Source: Nitrosomonas sp. Nm33
GTDB taxonomy: Bacteria > Pseudomonadota > Gammaproteobacteria > Burkholderiales > Nitrosomonadaceae
Direction: 5' to 3'
Assembly (NCBI RefSeq): GCF_900107265.1
Contig: NZ_FNPJ01000005.1
Span: forward strand, 1 to 64,000
DNA length: 64,000 nucleotides
The notes beneath the pieces were generated by a model, which worked only from the letters and a program-made list of their open reading frames with translations, had not been told where the DNA came from and made no database searches. Position 1 is the stretch's first letter. Each line of letters begins with the position of its first letter. The translations under genes were made by a program, and so were the position numbers. Shown here piece after piece: positions 38,167 through 49,241 of this stretch.

Positions 38167-38211
38167 TTCAAAACCCTCTCGATAGATATTCGTAAAAAGA
38201 GGCTATCATGA

Positions 38212-40884
<2,673 letters not shown>

Positions 40885-40959
40885 AGAACGAGGTAACACT
40901 TTGATGAACGAATAGACTCAAATGATGGTTTTATACCAGAAATAAATAGCATCCATATC

Positions 40960-41451
40960 ATGAAACCAATCCGTGCCTTTCTTGCTATTAGTCTTATACT
41001 CGCCATAACTGCCTGCGGTTTCCATTTGCGCGGGCAGATCTCTACCCTTCCGTTTGATACTATTTATGTCGCTGCACCACCTGGCCACCCTATCAAGCTG
41101 GATATAGAACGGGCCATTCGTGTCAGCACCAAGACTAAAGTTGTTAATAAACCAGAAAAGGCTCAGGCGATACTTCAGATCCTCAGCGCGGTCAACGAGA
41201 AGAAAATATTATCACTTTCAATTGGTGGGCGTGTCAGGGAATTTCAGTTGGGCTATCGCGTTTCTGCGCGCCTGCTCGACTCTCAAGGCGCAGCACTTAC
41301 ACCTGTGGAAGAGATTATTCTGACACGCGTACTTCCTTTCCTCGATGCACAGGTACTGGCCAAAGCGGCAGAAGAGGAAATGCTATACAAAGATATGCAG
41401 ACAGATGCCGTGCAACAGATAATTCGACGAATGGCTGCAGTCAAACTTTAA
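40960..41451 (+). CDS. lptE: LPS-assembly lipoprotein LptE
   Basis: 163 residues. A lipoprotein signal with TACGFHLRG places the lipid Cys at ~20, the normal LptE start. The rest is a small alpha/beta fold with AILQILSAVNEKKILSLS and FQLGYRVSARLLD. LptE plugs and assembles the outer-membrane LPS translocon with LptD. It lies between leuS and holA, the conserved order. Confidence 0.93.
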   Translation: MKPIRAFLAISLILAITACGFHLRGQISTLPFDTIYVAAPPGHPIKLDIERAIRVSTKTKVVNKPEKAQAILQILSAVNEKKILSLSIGGRVREFQLGYRVSARLLDSQGAALTPVEEIILTRVLPFLDAQVLAKAAEEEMLYKDMQTDAVQQIIRRMAAVKL

Positions 41452-41502
41452 TGATTATTTTTAAAAAGCGTTAATTCTTGTGTGTCTCTAGTAAATTGAT
41501 TT

Positions 41503-42522
41503 ATGAGCATTACCTCTGATCAACTGTTTCGTCAACTGCAAAAACAGCTCATGCCGCTTTATACCATCATTGGCGACGAGCTGTTGCTCGCAATGGAAGC
41601 AGCGGATGCGATTCGCAATCACGCTCGACAGCACGGCTACACAGAACGCGATATATTTACGGTAGATCATCGCTTCGACTGGTCAAATCTACAGCGCTGG
41701 AAGAGTCAGTCGTCATTATTTGGAGAACGGCGAATACTTGATCTACGTATCCCTACGGGCAAACCTGGCAAAGAAGGTAGTAACGCTATCGAAGCACTTT
41801 GTCAGAACCAGTCTGCTGATACCATTACGCTCATCATGCTGCCTAAAATCGATAAGCAGACACAGACAAATAAATGGTTTAAGACGCTCGAACAATCAAG
41901 TGTAATGGTCACAGCTGATCCGATAGAATACTCCCGGCTCGCAAACTGGATACAGCAACGTCTCGATATCCAAGGGCAGCAAATTGCACCAGATACCTTG
42001 CAATTCCTCGTAAATAAAGTAGAAGGCAATCTTCTCGCAGCTCAGCAGGAAATCAAGAAGCTCGCCTTACTCTATCCTTCTGGCATGCTTTCTTTCGAGC
42101 AAGTCAAGGATGCTGTGCTTGATGTCGCACGCTATGATGTATTTAGCCTGCCCGAGGCCATGCTGACAGCAGATACCATGCGTTACACCCGTATCCTGGA
42201 AGGGTTGCAAGGCGAAGGCACCCCTCCTCCCCTGATTCTGAGTACGCTAACTGAACCCATCCGCACGCTGCTACTCATTCACCAGGCGCTCGATGCAGGT
42301 AAGCCACTTGCACAAGCGTTAAAAGACAGCCGAGTCTGGAATCAGCAGCAGAAAATCATGGCGGCCGCTGTAAAACGCTTGCCCTCTCGATTACTGTTAC
42401 GAGCCCTGGTACACGCAGCAAGTATAGACAGAATTATCAAAGGTATCGCCCAGGGTGATATTTGGAATGAATTACTGCAGCTTGGCTTGCGCCTCACAAC
42501 GCGTCAGTCTTTTATGCATTAA
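41503..42522 (+). CDS. holA: DNA polymerase III delta subunit
   Basis: 339 residues. It has the AAA+-like delta-subunit pattern: PLYTIIGDELLLAMEAADAI at the start and VEGNLLAAQQEIKKLALLYP in the middle. Delta opens the sliding clamp for loading. The last codons are M-H-stop, and the stop codon (42520-42522) coincides with the left border of MITE copy 7, so the native end may have been a few codons different. Confidence 0.95.
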   Translation: MSITSDQLFRQLQKQLMPLYTIIGDELLLAMEAADAIRNHARQHGYTERDIFTVDHRFDWSNLQRWKSQSSLFGERRILDLRIPTGKPGKEGSNAIEALCQNQSADTITLIMLPKIDKQTQTNKWFKTLEQSSVMVTADPIEYSRLANWIQQRLDIQGQQIAPDTLQFLVNKVEGNLLAAQQEIKKLALLYPSGMLSFEQVKDAVLDVARYDVFSLPEAMLTADTMRYTRILEGLQGEGTPPPLILSTLTEPIRTLLLIHQALDAGKPLAQALKDSRVWNQQQKIMAAAVKRLPSRLLLRALVHAASIDRIIKGIAQGDIWNELLQLGLRLTTRQSFMH

Positions 42523-42622
42523 TCCATTTCTAAACAAACATGACGCAAGAGCGAGCCGCAGACAGTATTAATAATACGGCAAGGAGAAGTCGACAAAGTC
42601 AGGTTTGATTTAGAAATGGAAT
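42521..42622 (+). mobile_element. MITE copy 7, abutting holA
   Basis: A near-full copy: the left end is aatccatttctaaacaaaca (slightly decayed) and the right end tttgatttagaaatggaat, with the core cagacagtattaataatacg. It starts in the holA stop codon and ends 53 bases before the osmC-like start. Confidence 0.85.
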
Positions 42623-42674
42623 AACCACGCGATTGATCGCAAAAATTCCCCCTCACAGAAACTCAGGAAAAAAT

Positions 42675-43091
42675 ATGAAAGCACGTATTAAATGGCAGGA
42701 TGGTATTAGCTTTAGAAGTGAAACCGAAAGCGGACATTCCATATTAATAGATGGCGCGCCGGATATTGGTGGAAAGAATCTGGGGCCACGTCCGATGGAA
42801 TTGATTTTACTGGGACTCGGTGGCTGCTCTTCTATTGACGTTATCCTGATTCTGCAGAAAAGCCGCCAGGAAGTTACCGACTGCGTCGTGGAAATCGATG
42901 GCATCCGTGCTTCTGAAGATCCCAAAGTATTCACAGATATTCATCTGCATTTTATCGTCACCGGGAAAAACCTGAAACCTCAACAAATAGAACGGGCGAT
43001 CAATCTCTCCGCAGAAAAATATTGCTCAGCCTCTATCATGTTAAAGAGTACTGTCAATATTACACATGATTTTGAAATTATTGAAGAATAG
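42675..43091 (+). CDS. OsmC family protein (YhfA-like)
   Basis: A 138-residue OsmC/Ohr-fold protein. The two redox Cys are in LGLGGCSSIDVI and EKYCSASIMLK, and NLGPRPMELIL is the family start of helix 1. OsmC/Ohr proteins reduce organic hydroperoxides; YhfA-like members are less characterised. The ATG at 42675 is supported by AGGAAA upstream; the longer frame from 42633 has no such site. A decayed second copy of the 3' third of this gene lies at 47731-47869. Confidence 0.9.
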   Translation: MKARIKWQDGISFRSETESGHSILIDGAPDIGGKNLGPRPMELILLGLGGCSSIDVILILQKSRQEVTDCVVEIDGIRASEDPKVFTDIHLHFIVTGKNLKPQQIERAINLSAEKYCSASIMLKSTVNITHDFEIIEE

Positions 43092-43153
43092 CTTTGTAGA
43101 CTAAAATGAAATGAAAAAATACGCCATAGTCAATGTTATTGTCCAGTTTCTAC

Positions 43154-43211
43154 ATATAAATAATACAGCAAGGAGAAGCCGGCAAAGTCAGATTTGATTT
43201 AGAAATGGAAT
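43154..43211 (+). mobile_element. MITE copy 8, right half only
   Basis: The sequence from tataaataatacagcaagga to gatttgatttagaaatggaat matches the right half of the family; the left inverted end and the first ~40 bases are missing. Confidence 0.75.
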
Positions 43212-43536
43212 AATTCAATCTCACTCGCTTGGTCAGCTGATTACAGATCCTGCTGCTGGTGGCAATGACTGCTACCTTTGTACTCTGATTGCTGGGAATG
43301 ACTGCACGACATGGTAACCGGCATCTATACTATATCAGGCGAATACTATTAAAAATCGCCATGTACTCTCGGTACCTACTTTGACCTAAGTTCAACCAAA
43401 AGGCTTGAATAAGGCAGTAACTATCTTGAATCAGATAGTTACTGCTGACGTTGAAGGTTAGTAATTTCCTAGGGCTCCATCAAACTCTGAACCCAAACTT
43501 CCTGGAGGGGACATAATCCCCTCTTTTGATACGCTA
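43212..43536. other. Intergenic stretch without a recognised feature
   Basis: No coding frame of substance is seen. It may hold the transcription end of the repeat-protein gene. aaggcagtaactatcttgaa near 43410 and the following atcagatagttactgctgac form an imperfect hairpin (agtaactatc / gatagttact). Confidence 0.4.
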
Positions 43537-44760
43537 TTAACCCTCCCCAGTATTGACGTTATCCCAAGTGGGCGACTGACCTATCACCTTAATCGATACA
43601 TCATCGCCAAAGTTGACGATGAAGGTATCAGCCTCAACCTGGACATTGGTAATATAACTAGCCAGTTCTTCACGTGATAAACCATACTCAGTGAAATCCA
43701 GCATATCTTCGGACGCATTAAAGTTGTTAATTGTCCAGTGTCCTAGATCATGGAAAACAAAATTATCTGATCCATCTTCACCCTGGTTATCTTCTCCCGG
43801 ACGACAATCGACATTTTTACCTGGACCAGTTGTGACTGGATCAGTTGCGCCTGGATCACCTGCGACTGGATCAGTTGTGACTGGATCAGTTGCGCCTGGA
43901 TCACCTGCGACTGGATCAGTTGCGCCTGGATCAGTTGCGACTGGATCAGTTGTGACTGGATCAGTTGCGCCTGGATCAGTTGCGCCTGGATCACCTGCGA
44001 CTGGATCAGTTGTGACTGGATCAGTTGTGACTGGATCAGTTGCGCCTGGATCACCTGCGACTGGATCAGTTGCGCCTGGATCAGTTGCGACTGGATCAGT
44101 TGCGACTGGATCAGTTGTGACTGGATCAGTTGCGCCTGGATCACCTGCGACTGGATCAGTTGTGACTGGATCAGTTGTGACTGGATCAGTTGTGACTGGA
44201 TCAGTTGTGACTGGATCAGTTGTAACTGGACAAGTTGCGACTGGATCAGTTGTGCCTGGATCAACTGCACCTGGATCAACTGCGCCCGGATCAGTTGCGA
44301 CTGGATCAGTTGTGACTGGATCAGTTGTGACTGGATCAGTTGCGACTGGATCAGTTGCGACTGGATCAGTTGCGTTTGGATCAGCTGGGTTTGGTTCGCC
44401 CACAGCGACATTATCCCAACCGATCTGATCAGGCTGTACACCTGCCAACGTAATCGTTACATTATTGCCAAAGTTGACGATGAAGTTATTAGCCTCAACA
44501 TGGATATTTGTAATTAAATTAGCCAGTTGTTCCTGTGACGTTATACCAAGGCTATTATCGAATACCAGCGTATCTCCTTGTTGCGGATTAAAGCCATCGA
44601 TATGCATATCCCTTCCCAATTCACGGATAATATAACGATTTGCTTCACCTCCACCAGGGTTCGCTTCGCTTGGAAGTACGGTGACATGGCCATTGTCGGT
44701 GATACGGTCATTATCGGTGATATGGATATTGTTGTTGATATGGTTATTGCTTTTACTCAT
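43537..44760 (-). CDS. Secreted-type protein: two RTX-C-like domains joined by ~38 five-residue repeats
   Basis: 407 residues. After a short polar N-terminus rich in Asn/Asp (HITDNDRITDNGHVT) comes a ~60-residue beta domain (HIDGFNPQQGDTLVFDNS...NFIVNFGNNVTITLAGV). Then follows a long linker of five-residue units, mostly TDPVT, TDPVA and GATDP, from ~125 to ~315, and a second copy of the beta domain (FNASEDMLDFTEYG...TFIVNFGDDVSIKVIGQ). The beta domain resembles the C-terminal module of serralysin/RTX proteins. No signal peptide is seen, so export could be by type I secretion (inference). AAGGAGAA lies 6 bases before the ATG. Confidence 0.75.
   Translation of the reverse strand: MSKSNNHINNNIHITDNDRITDNGHVTVLPSEANPGGGEANRYIIRELGRDMHIDGFNPQQGDTLVFDNSLGITSQEQLANLITNIHVEANNFIVNFGNNVTITLAGVQPDQIGWDNVAVGEPNPADPNATDPVATDPVATDPVTTDPVTTDPVATDPGAVDPGAVDPGTTDPVATCPVTTDPVTTDPVTTDPVTTDPVTTDPVAGDPGATDPVTTDPVATDPVATDPGATDPVAGDPGATDPVTTDPVTTDPVAGDPGATDPGATDPVTTDPVATDPGATDPVAGDPGATDPVTTDPVAGDPGATDPVTTGPGKNVDCRPGEDNQGEDGSDNFVFHDLGHWTINNFNASEDMLDFTEYGLSREELASYITNVQVEADTFIVNFGDDVSIKVIGQSPTWDNVNTGEG
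43820..44395 (-). repeat. 15-bp tandem repeat array inside the repeat-protein gene
   Basis: About 38 units of 15 bases, with + strand consensus tgNgactggatcagt and variants such as tgcgcctggatcacc. The unit length is a multiple of three, so copy-number changes keep the frame. Higher-order blocks recur, for example PVAGDPGATD five times, showing that expansion happened by duplication of multi-unit blocks. Confidence 0.9.
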
Positions 44761-45260
44761 CTTATTCTCCTTTTATTGCAAACTAATACTAATTAAATAA
44801 CTTTTATTAACTACGTTGATATTAAGAATTGCTATATCCAAATTCTTCTTTGCCTCCTTTAATGTATATAAAAGTTGCAATTTATAAGATGCAACATTCA
44901 TGCCAAAATATATTATATTTATAATTCAATAGCTTACGTTTCGGCCTTAGAAGAAAATTACAAAAAACGTCGTTAACAATTAATCAATTTTTATACATGA
45001 TATGTATATAATGCATAATGCTATGTTTTTAAATGATTTATTCTGTCGCAAATTAACGATACATTTTCATGCTTAACATATAACCATATGTTTTTAAATG
45101 ATTTATTCTGTCGTTAATTAGAAGAAGATCATAAAAGGCTCAATCGAGTAGAAAGGGATCTGACCTTGAAGAATCCCTACGAATATGTGAGTGATTTCAA
45201 TAAATTATCGTAGGTTTTAGTTAAGAATGAGGATCCAATCGGCAATTGCATACTATGGAT
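44761..45260. other. AT-rich intergenic stretch
   Basis: This 500-base AT-rich region upstream of the repeat-protein gene holds no gene. A 27-bp direct repeat is listed separately. The repeat-protein promoter should lie here. Confidence 0.5.
45022..45113. repeat. 27-bp direct repeat, period 65
   Basis: tatgtttttaaatgatttat plus ttctgtcg occurs identically at 45022-45048 and 45087-45113. A weaker third match (aaagatttattttgtcg) is near 47524. Each copy is followed by an attaac- or ttaatt-like segment. They lie 260-350 bases upstream of the repeat-protein start. Confidence 0.75.
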
Positions 45261-45374
45261 TCAGCCGACCAGAACATAATTAGTTTCATGCAGCACAATA
45301 ATTTTTAGTTTAAACAATTCGACATCTCTAAAACCAAAAGCCATTTTGTGCAATGTTTTGATCTTGTTGTTCAT
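45261..45374 (-). pseudogene. ISL3-family transposase, C-terminal fragment
   Basis: A 37-codon minus-strand piece reads NNKIKTLHKMAFGFRD, then ELFKLKIIVLHETNYVLVG and stop. This is the typical end of ISL3-type (IS204/IS1001/IS1165) transposases, where NNKIK...R..yGFrd..yFklkI is conserved. Everything upstream of the fragment is gone. Confidence 0.7.
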
Positions 45375-45462
45375 GCCTTCTTGTTGCTAATGCCTTCCAA
45401 TGGCCCGGTTGATAAATCAATAAAATCGAAATAGGTAAAGATGCCATCCTCTGCAGTGAGTC

Positions 45463-45789
45463 AATACCGCTGCAGCCATGCAATATGATGGATTGAAATA
45501 CAGCAGTGACCATCACGATGCTTTTCACCTGGCACACCTGATGCGACTGGGCATCTTGCCAACGGAGTATATTTATCCCGGAGGACAACGAGCGGTCAGA
45601 GATCTGATGCGACGGCGCTGTGTGGGTAGCATCCGCACCAGCAATGGCAAAAAGAAGGGAGTGGGCAATGCTAAAGTAGACAGCAAATGCCGCTTCAGGG
45701 CTTTTTCTGAAGCAGTCTATTTTGCTTTACGCTTTGAACTATTGACCCAACGGTTCTATAAACGAAAAAAGATCAAAGCGCTCAGTTGA
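45463..45789 (+). pseudogene. IS110-family transposase remnant with internal deletion
   Basis: The frame begins NTAAAMQYDGLKYSSDHHDA and LAHLMRLGILPTEYIYP, matching the middle of the DEDD domain of IS110 transposases. It then jumps to NGKKKGVGNAKVDSKCRFRA and FYKRKKIKALS, from near the C-terminus. The catalytic N-terminus and the central region are missing. The last codons run into a 239-bp-family element. Confidence 0.75.
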
Positions 45790-45950
45790 GCGGAATGGAG
45801 TATGCGGTTTTGCGAGTGCGGAGCAAGGCGCAACGATGCGGAATGGTCGTTTCATTCAAAGGAGTTGCAACGAGCCATGTACTTGCAAAATCGTGCACTC
45901 CGCATCGAAGCATAAACACTTGAAAGGTGAGAGTGAAATTTACAAAAAAT
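45781..45950 (-). mobile_element. 239-bp element, copy D (reverse, truncated)
   Basis: The sequence from ctcagttgagcggaatggag through gttttgcgagtgcggagcaa and catgtacttgcaaaatcgtg to gagtgaaatttac matches about 170 bases of the family in reverse. The far (left-end) ~70 bases are lost. It cuts off the IS110 remnant. Confidence 0.75.
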
Positions 45951-46016
45951 ATTTTTTAAAAAATTAAAAGTAAAGTTAACAAAGAGATGCTTCTTTATGT
46001 GAATCGTGCATTAATA

Positions 46017-47159
46017 TCACGCATGTTTGGTTGCATACTTAACTTCAATTAAGCTATTAAACCGAACGATAATCCATTTACGAGCCGGCATTTCCAGAAA
46101 TCGATAGCTCCAAACTGAGATTGGAATAACCAAAACCAATAAACAAGCAACGAACAGCATCGACCCCATTGCACTACTTTGCAATGATAGTCCTGTATAG
46201 TACTCCCAGTCATTCTGAGCGATAAACTTGATGAGATAATGCCACATATAAATGGAGAACGAGAAAAGTCCGGCAGTGTAAAGAGGGCGTGTGGTAAGCA
46301 ATTTGCATAAAGCACCACGATCTTCCCATGTAACCAAAACTATCAATGCCATCAATCCTATAGAGATAACATCAGTTATGCCGAAGTGAAGAGCCAGCAA
46401 AAGTGTAATACTTGCTTCTATCTGGATATACGTTAAATAGTGGTCTGGAATAGAAGAAATCAGCCGACTCATCAAGAACAGCACGATTCCGATCAAAAAA
46501 GCTGATGCAGCACGCACGGCAGACAAACGAAAGTTCTCATCAACATCGCTATTAGTCGCCATTGAAAAAGAATAGTAAAACAATACAACGAATGACAACA
46601 CAACCAAGACTAATTTCCTATCCTTACCATCTATAGCAAGAAGAGCAGCAAAGATCAGATAGCAGAAAAGTTCTGCACTGAGAGACCATGATGGGAGATT
46701 CCATGTCACCCAATCAAACATACCCCAGGCATGAACAAGGAATAGATTGGCTATCAATGCTTCTGCACTTCGTAATGAGTCATCAAACACGCAGCAGAAT
46801 TTGCTTTCCCAATCCCAGTTAATCAGTGCAGCCAAGAAAAAGAATAAAAAGACTGCTACAAGTGACATTAGATGCAACGGATATATTCGCGCAAATCGAG
46901 CAATCAGATAGTGAGTAATTTCACAGAAGGCGCGAGGCTTGGGATGTTCGATACGATAGATATATGACATCACAAAACCGCTGAGGATAAAGAAAAAATC
47001 AACCCACAGATAACCTTTCGAAAGGAAGGATGTCATCTCATCCGGATCAATGGATGGGTGGATAAATGATCGAAAGTGAACAAGAACAACTATTATGGCT
47101 GCCCATCCTCGGAGGCCAGTGTGAGAGCGAATCTCTTTCATATTTAACATTTGAATCAT
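46017..47159 (-). CDS. Acyltransferase family 3 membrane protein
   Basis: A 380-residue integral membrane acyltransferase of the OafA/NodX type with about ten helices. The N-terminal signature RSHTGLRGWAAIIVVLVHF holds the usual His/Arg pair, GYLWVDFFFILSGFVMSYIY follows, and W-S-L-S-AE is kept in the middle. These enzymes O-acetylate surface polysaccharides or other glycans. Starts at 47159, 47150 or 47141 are all possible. It lies alone in AT-rich DNA, so it is probably accessory. Confidence 0.88.
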   Translation of the reverse strand: MIQMLNMKEIRSHTGLRGWAAIIVVLVHFRSFIHPSIDPDEMTSFLSKGYLWVDFFFILSGFVMSYIYRIEHPKPRAFCEITHYLIARFARIYPLHLMSLVAVFLFFFLAALINWDWESKFCCVFDDSLRSAEALIANLFLVHAWGMFDWVTWNLPSWSLSAELFCYLIFAALLAIDGKDRKLVLVVLSFVVLFYYSFSMATNSDVDENFRLSAVRAASAFLIGIVLFLMSRLISSIPDHYLTYIQIEASITLLLALHFGITDVISIGLMALIVLVTWEDRGALCKLLTTRPLYTAGLFSFSIYMWHYLIKFIAQNDWEYYTGLSLQSSAMGSMLFVACLLVLVIPISVWSYRFLEMPARKWIIVRFNSLIEVKYATKHA

Positions 47160-47730
47160 AAAAGAAGATCTTTCAAGTGACGATATTTTTTACCGAATCG
47201 AATCAGTTAGCAGTTTTTAATTTTTTTAAATTTAATAGTTATAACTTGATTTTACGATTATTAGCTTGATTAAACAGTTATCAGAATGAATTTATTTCAT
47301 ACAAAAACAATATTTTTATATCATTAAATTAATTCTTTTTTACAAGAATCTTCACAAATTTATCATTATGATACCTCCAAGTTCTAAAAAGCAATATGTG
47401 TGCCACATATATATTTATTTTTTATTATCAAAGGCATATTTATTATTCTATGATTAATTCATAAAAATATTGTCGTTAATAATTGAATAATCATCATTCA
47501 TTCATGAATAATATCTTATTTACTAAAGATTTATTTTGTCGCCAATTGGAAACATGACATAAGGAATTTCTGGGATTATAAACAAATGCGATGAATGGAG
47601 ATTCAAGCGGTTACTTGTTTTTTTGATCTCCTATTTGTTTAACGCCGCTAACAAATATAACACCGGAGATGACATCTGCTAACAGCTTATCCTATTTTCC
47701 TCAGTTGAAGCCTCTTAATATTTGCACTTT
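47160..47730. other. Very AT-rich intergenic stretch
   Basis: This region of about 570 bases lacks gene-like frames. It has several short self-complementary A/T runs and a weak match (aaagatttattttgtcg near 47524) to the 27-bp direct repeat at 45.0 kb. Nothing else is recognised. Confidence 0.5.
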
Positions 47731-47869
47731 CTCGTTACCAGGAAAAAAACCTGAAACCTACAACAAGTAGAACGGGTGATCAATCTCTCAGCAGAAAAAT
47801 ATTGCTCAGTCTCAATTACGCTAAAGAGTGCTGGCAATATCACACATGATTTTTAAATCATTGAATAAA
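47731..47869 (+). pseudogene. Decayed duplicate of the osmC-like gene 3' end
   Basis: About 135 bases align with 42955-43090 of the osmC-like gene (shared blocks include agcagaaaaatattgctcag-like and caatatNacacatgat). I count roughly 15-20 differences plus small indels, for example an extra A-run near 47742. The reading frame is broken. The rest of the gene is absent. Confidence 0.85.
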
Positions 47870-47884
47870 GGCTAAAAAATAAAA

Positions 47885-48316
47885 TTATCGTGAAGAAATA
47901 TGGCTCAAATAATCGCCATCGGTACCGCTAGATAGCCCAGGACCGATAGGCCCAATTCCCTGGAAAGTAAAATCTCCGGAATTTCCAAGGTTGTCTGTCC
48001 AAGTGCCATTAAGTGAAACCGTGTTTAGAGACACAAAAAATTGTGTGTGAAACCTGTTAGGGAAATGGGTAGTAAACCCAAGATGAAACTTATTAGTAGA
48101 ACGGTTGAGATTTGCTGCGCCATGTGATGGCGTTTCAAAGGTAGTAATTTTCTGAGTACCCGTAAGCTCAAAAACAAACCCTTTATCCTGGATATCGAAA
48201 CACAAAACATCGACAAAAGGGTTAAGTCTCCAGCAAAACACTCCCAGACTTTGGCCGTAGCTGGTAATAGGTAACAATAGTCCAGCGAAATGAGCTAAAA
48301 CAATTAACCTTTTCAT
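47885..48316 (-). CDS. Secreted protein of unknown function
   Basis: A 143-residue protein. A signal peptide (MKRLIVLAHFAGLLLPITSYGQS, cleavage near 21) is followed by a beta-rich domain with two Cys (FCWRLNPFVDVLCFDI) and a tail GTWTDNLGNSGDFTFQG, a pattern seen in proteins that compare a modified residue or test a fold against a model. I do not recognise the family. The ATG at 48316 is chosen because GGGGGA lies 5 bases upstream and it begins the signal sequence. It is isolated in AT-rich DNA. Confidence 0.65.
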   Translation of the reverse strand: MKRLIVLAHFAGLLLPITSYGQSLGVFCWRLNPFVDVLCFDIQDKGFVFELTGTQKITTFETPSHGAANLNRSTNKFHLGFTTHFPNRFHTQFFVSLNTVSLNGTWTDNLGNSGDFTFQGIGPIGPGLSSGTDGDYLSHISSR

Positions 48317-48463
48317 CTTTATCCCCCAAACTATCTTCCGCCGATGCTCTTTCATAAAGGACGCGAGAAAAGAAATTTCTTCTTCACATGAAAGATTCTC
48401 ACGTCGTCATCCACCTCGCCATCACAATACCTTCTTTCATAAATTGCATCCATTATTCCACTT

Positions 48464-48566
48464 ATTCCATTTTTAAACCAAGCCTGATTTTGTCAGCTCT
48501 CCTTACCGTATTATTTATATTGCCTGCGGCTTGCCTTCGCATCATATTCGATTTGGAAATAGGAAT
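48464..48566 (-). mobile_element. MITE copy 9
   Basis: A full-length reverse copy, from attccatttttaaaccaagc to ttcgatttggaaataggaat, more diverged than most, with the core accgtattatttatattgcc. Confidence 0.8.
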
Positions 48567-48850
48567 AAGGTGAAATAATCAGCTGACATTGCGCTGTATG
48601 TACCTCATTTATTAATTCAATCTCACGAAAAAAATATGTCGTTATGAAATAACATCTGTTATTGCCGAATATAAATGGACACAGTATGATGTTTGCAATC
48701 ACCACACCAATTTGAGCAAATGGCCACATTCTGGAATTATTCGTGACTATGAGAAAGATGTATATATAAATGAAATTTTTAAGAAAATATGGCTTGATTT
48801 TAAGCAGGATAACTGACAAGACTTGATGATTAAGGACGAAACTGGCTTGC
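48567..48850. other. Intergenic stretch without a recognised gene
   Basis: A 102-codon minus-strand frame crosses here, but it starts without a ribosome site, runs into MITE copy 9 and has Ile/Tyr-rich low-complexity composition, so it is treated as noise. Part may be the decayed upstream half of the IstB remnant. Confidence 0.4.
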
Positions 48851-49054
48851 CTGCCGATGAACCGAAAATAAGCAAACCTGTTCTTCCAATTCCCTGCGAC
48901 ACACTATGAGAAAGGTATTTTGATTGTGATCAGTAACCTGCCGTTCGGCCAGTGGAACACAACTCTTGTTCAGGAAGCACACGCACCCACGCCTTATCTG
49001 ATCTCGTGTTGCACCGTGCGTACGCATTGTGCCAATTACTGGGTAGGCTACTGA
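48851..49054 (+). pseudogene. IS21-family IstB (helper ATPase) remnant with in-frame stop
   Basis: The plus-strand frame reads LPMNRK, stop (48869-48871), ANLFFQFPATHYEKG, then ILIVISNLPFGQWN. This matches the IstB segment after Walker B (GYLP...ANLFFQ...RYEKGSxIxTSNLPFGQW). The N-terminal P-loop half is missing and the C-terminal part is scrambled up to a stop at 49054. No IstA is nearby. Confidence 0.75.
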
Positions 49055-49241
49055 TTAAAACACCAATGAGTGACATGTATGACAAAGGTTAAGTGAAAGA
49101 TCTTCTTTTTATTATGTAAATAGCATGATAAGGTAAGGTGGCATATCAGAATTGATTCGGAATTCACTGAAATGACTGTGTCAATTTTAAATCGGCTTTG
49201 ACAATACACGCCCCTTATTCAGTCAGACAGGAGTAATTATC

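Noticed and set aside
43820-44395. Possible CRISPR-like array
   Set aside because: Units are contiguous 15-mers without spacers and lie in a coding frame; no cas gene is near.
43691-44428. A 245-codon plus-strand frame antisense to the repeat protein
   Set aside because: The 15-bp repeat has no stops in several frames on both strands, so long open frames are automatic. It has no ribosome site and only repeats (TGSVV/APGS) as content.
43743-44441. A 232-codon second minus-strand frame (QLIQS repeats)
   Set aside because: Same cause: an out-of-frame reading of the 15-bp array. The frame 43537-44760 has the RBS and structured end domains.
48511-48819. 102-codon minus-strand frame
   Set aside because: Runs into MITE copy 9, low-complexity Ile/Tyr/Phe content, no RBS.
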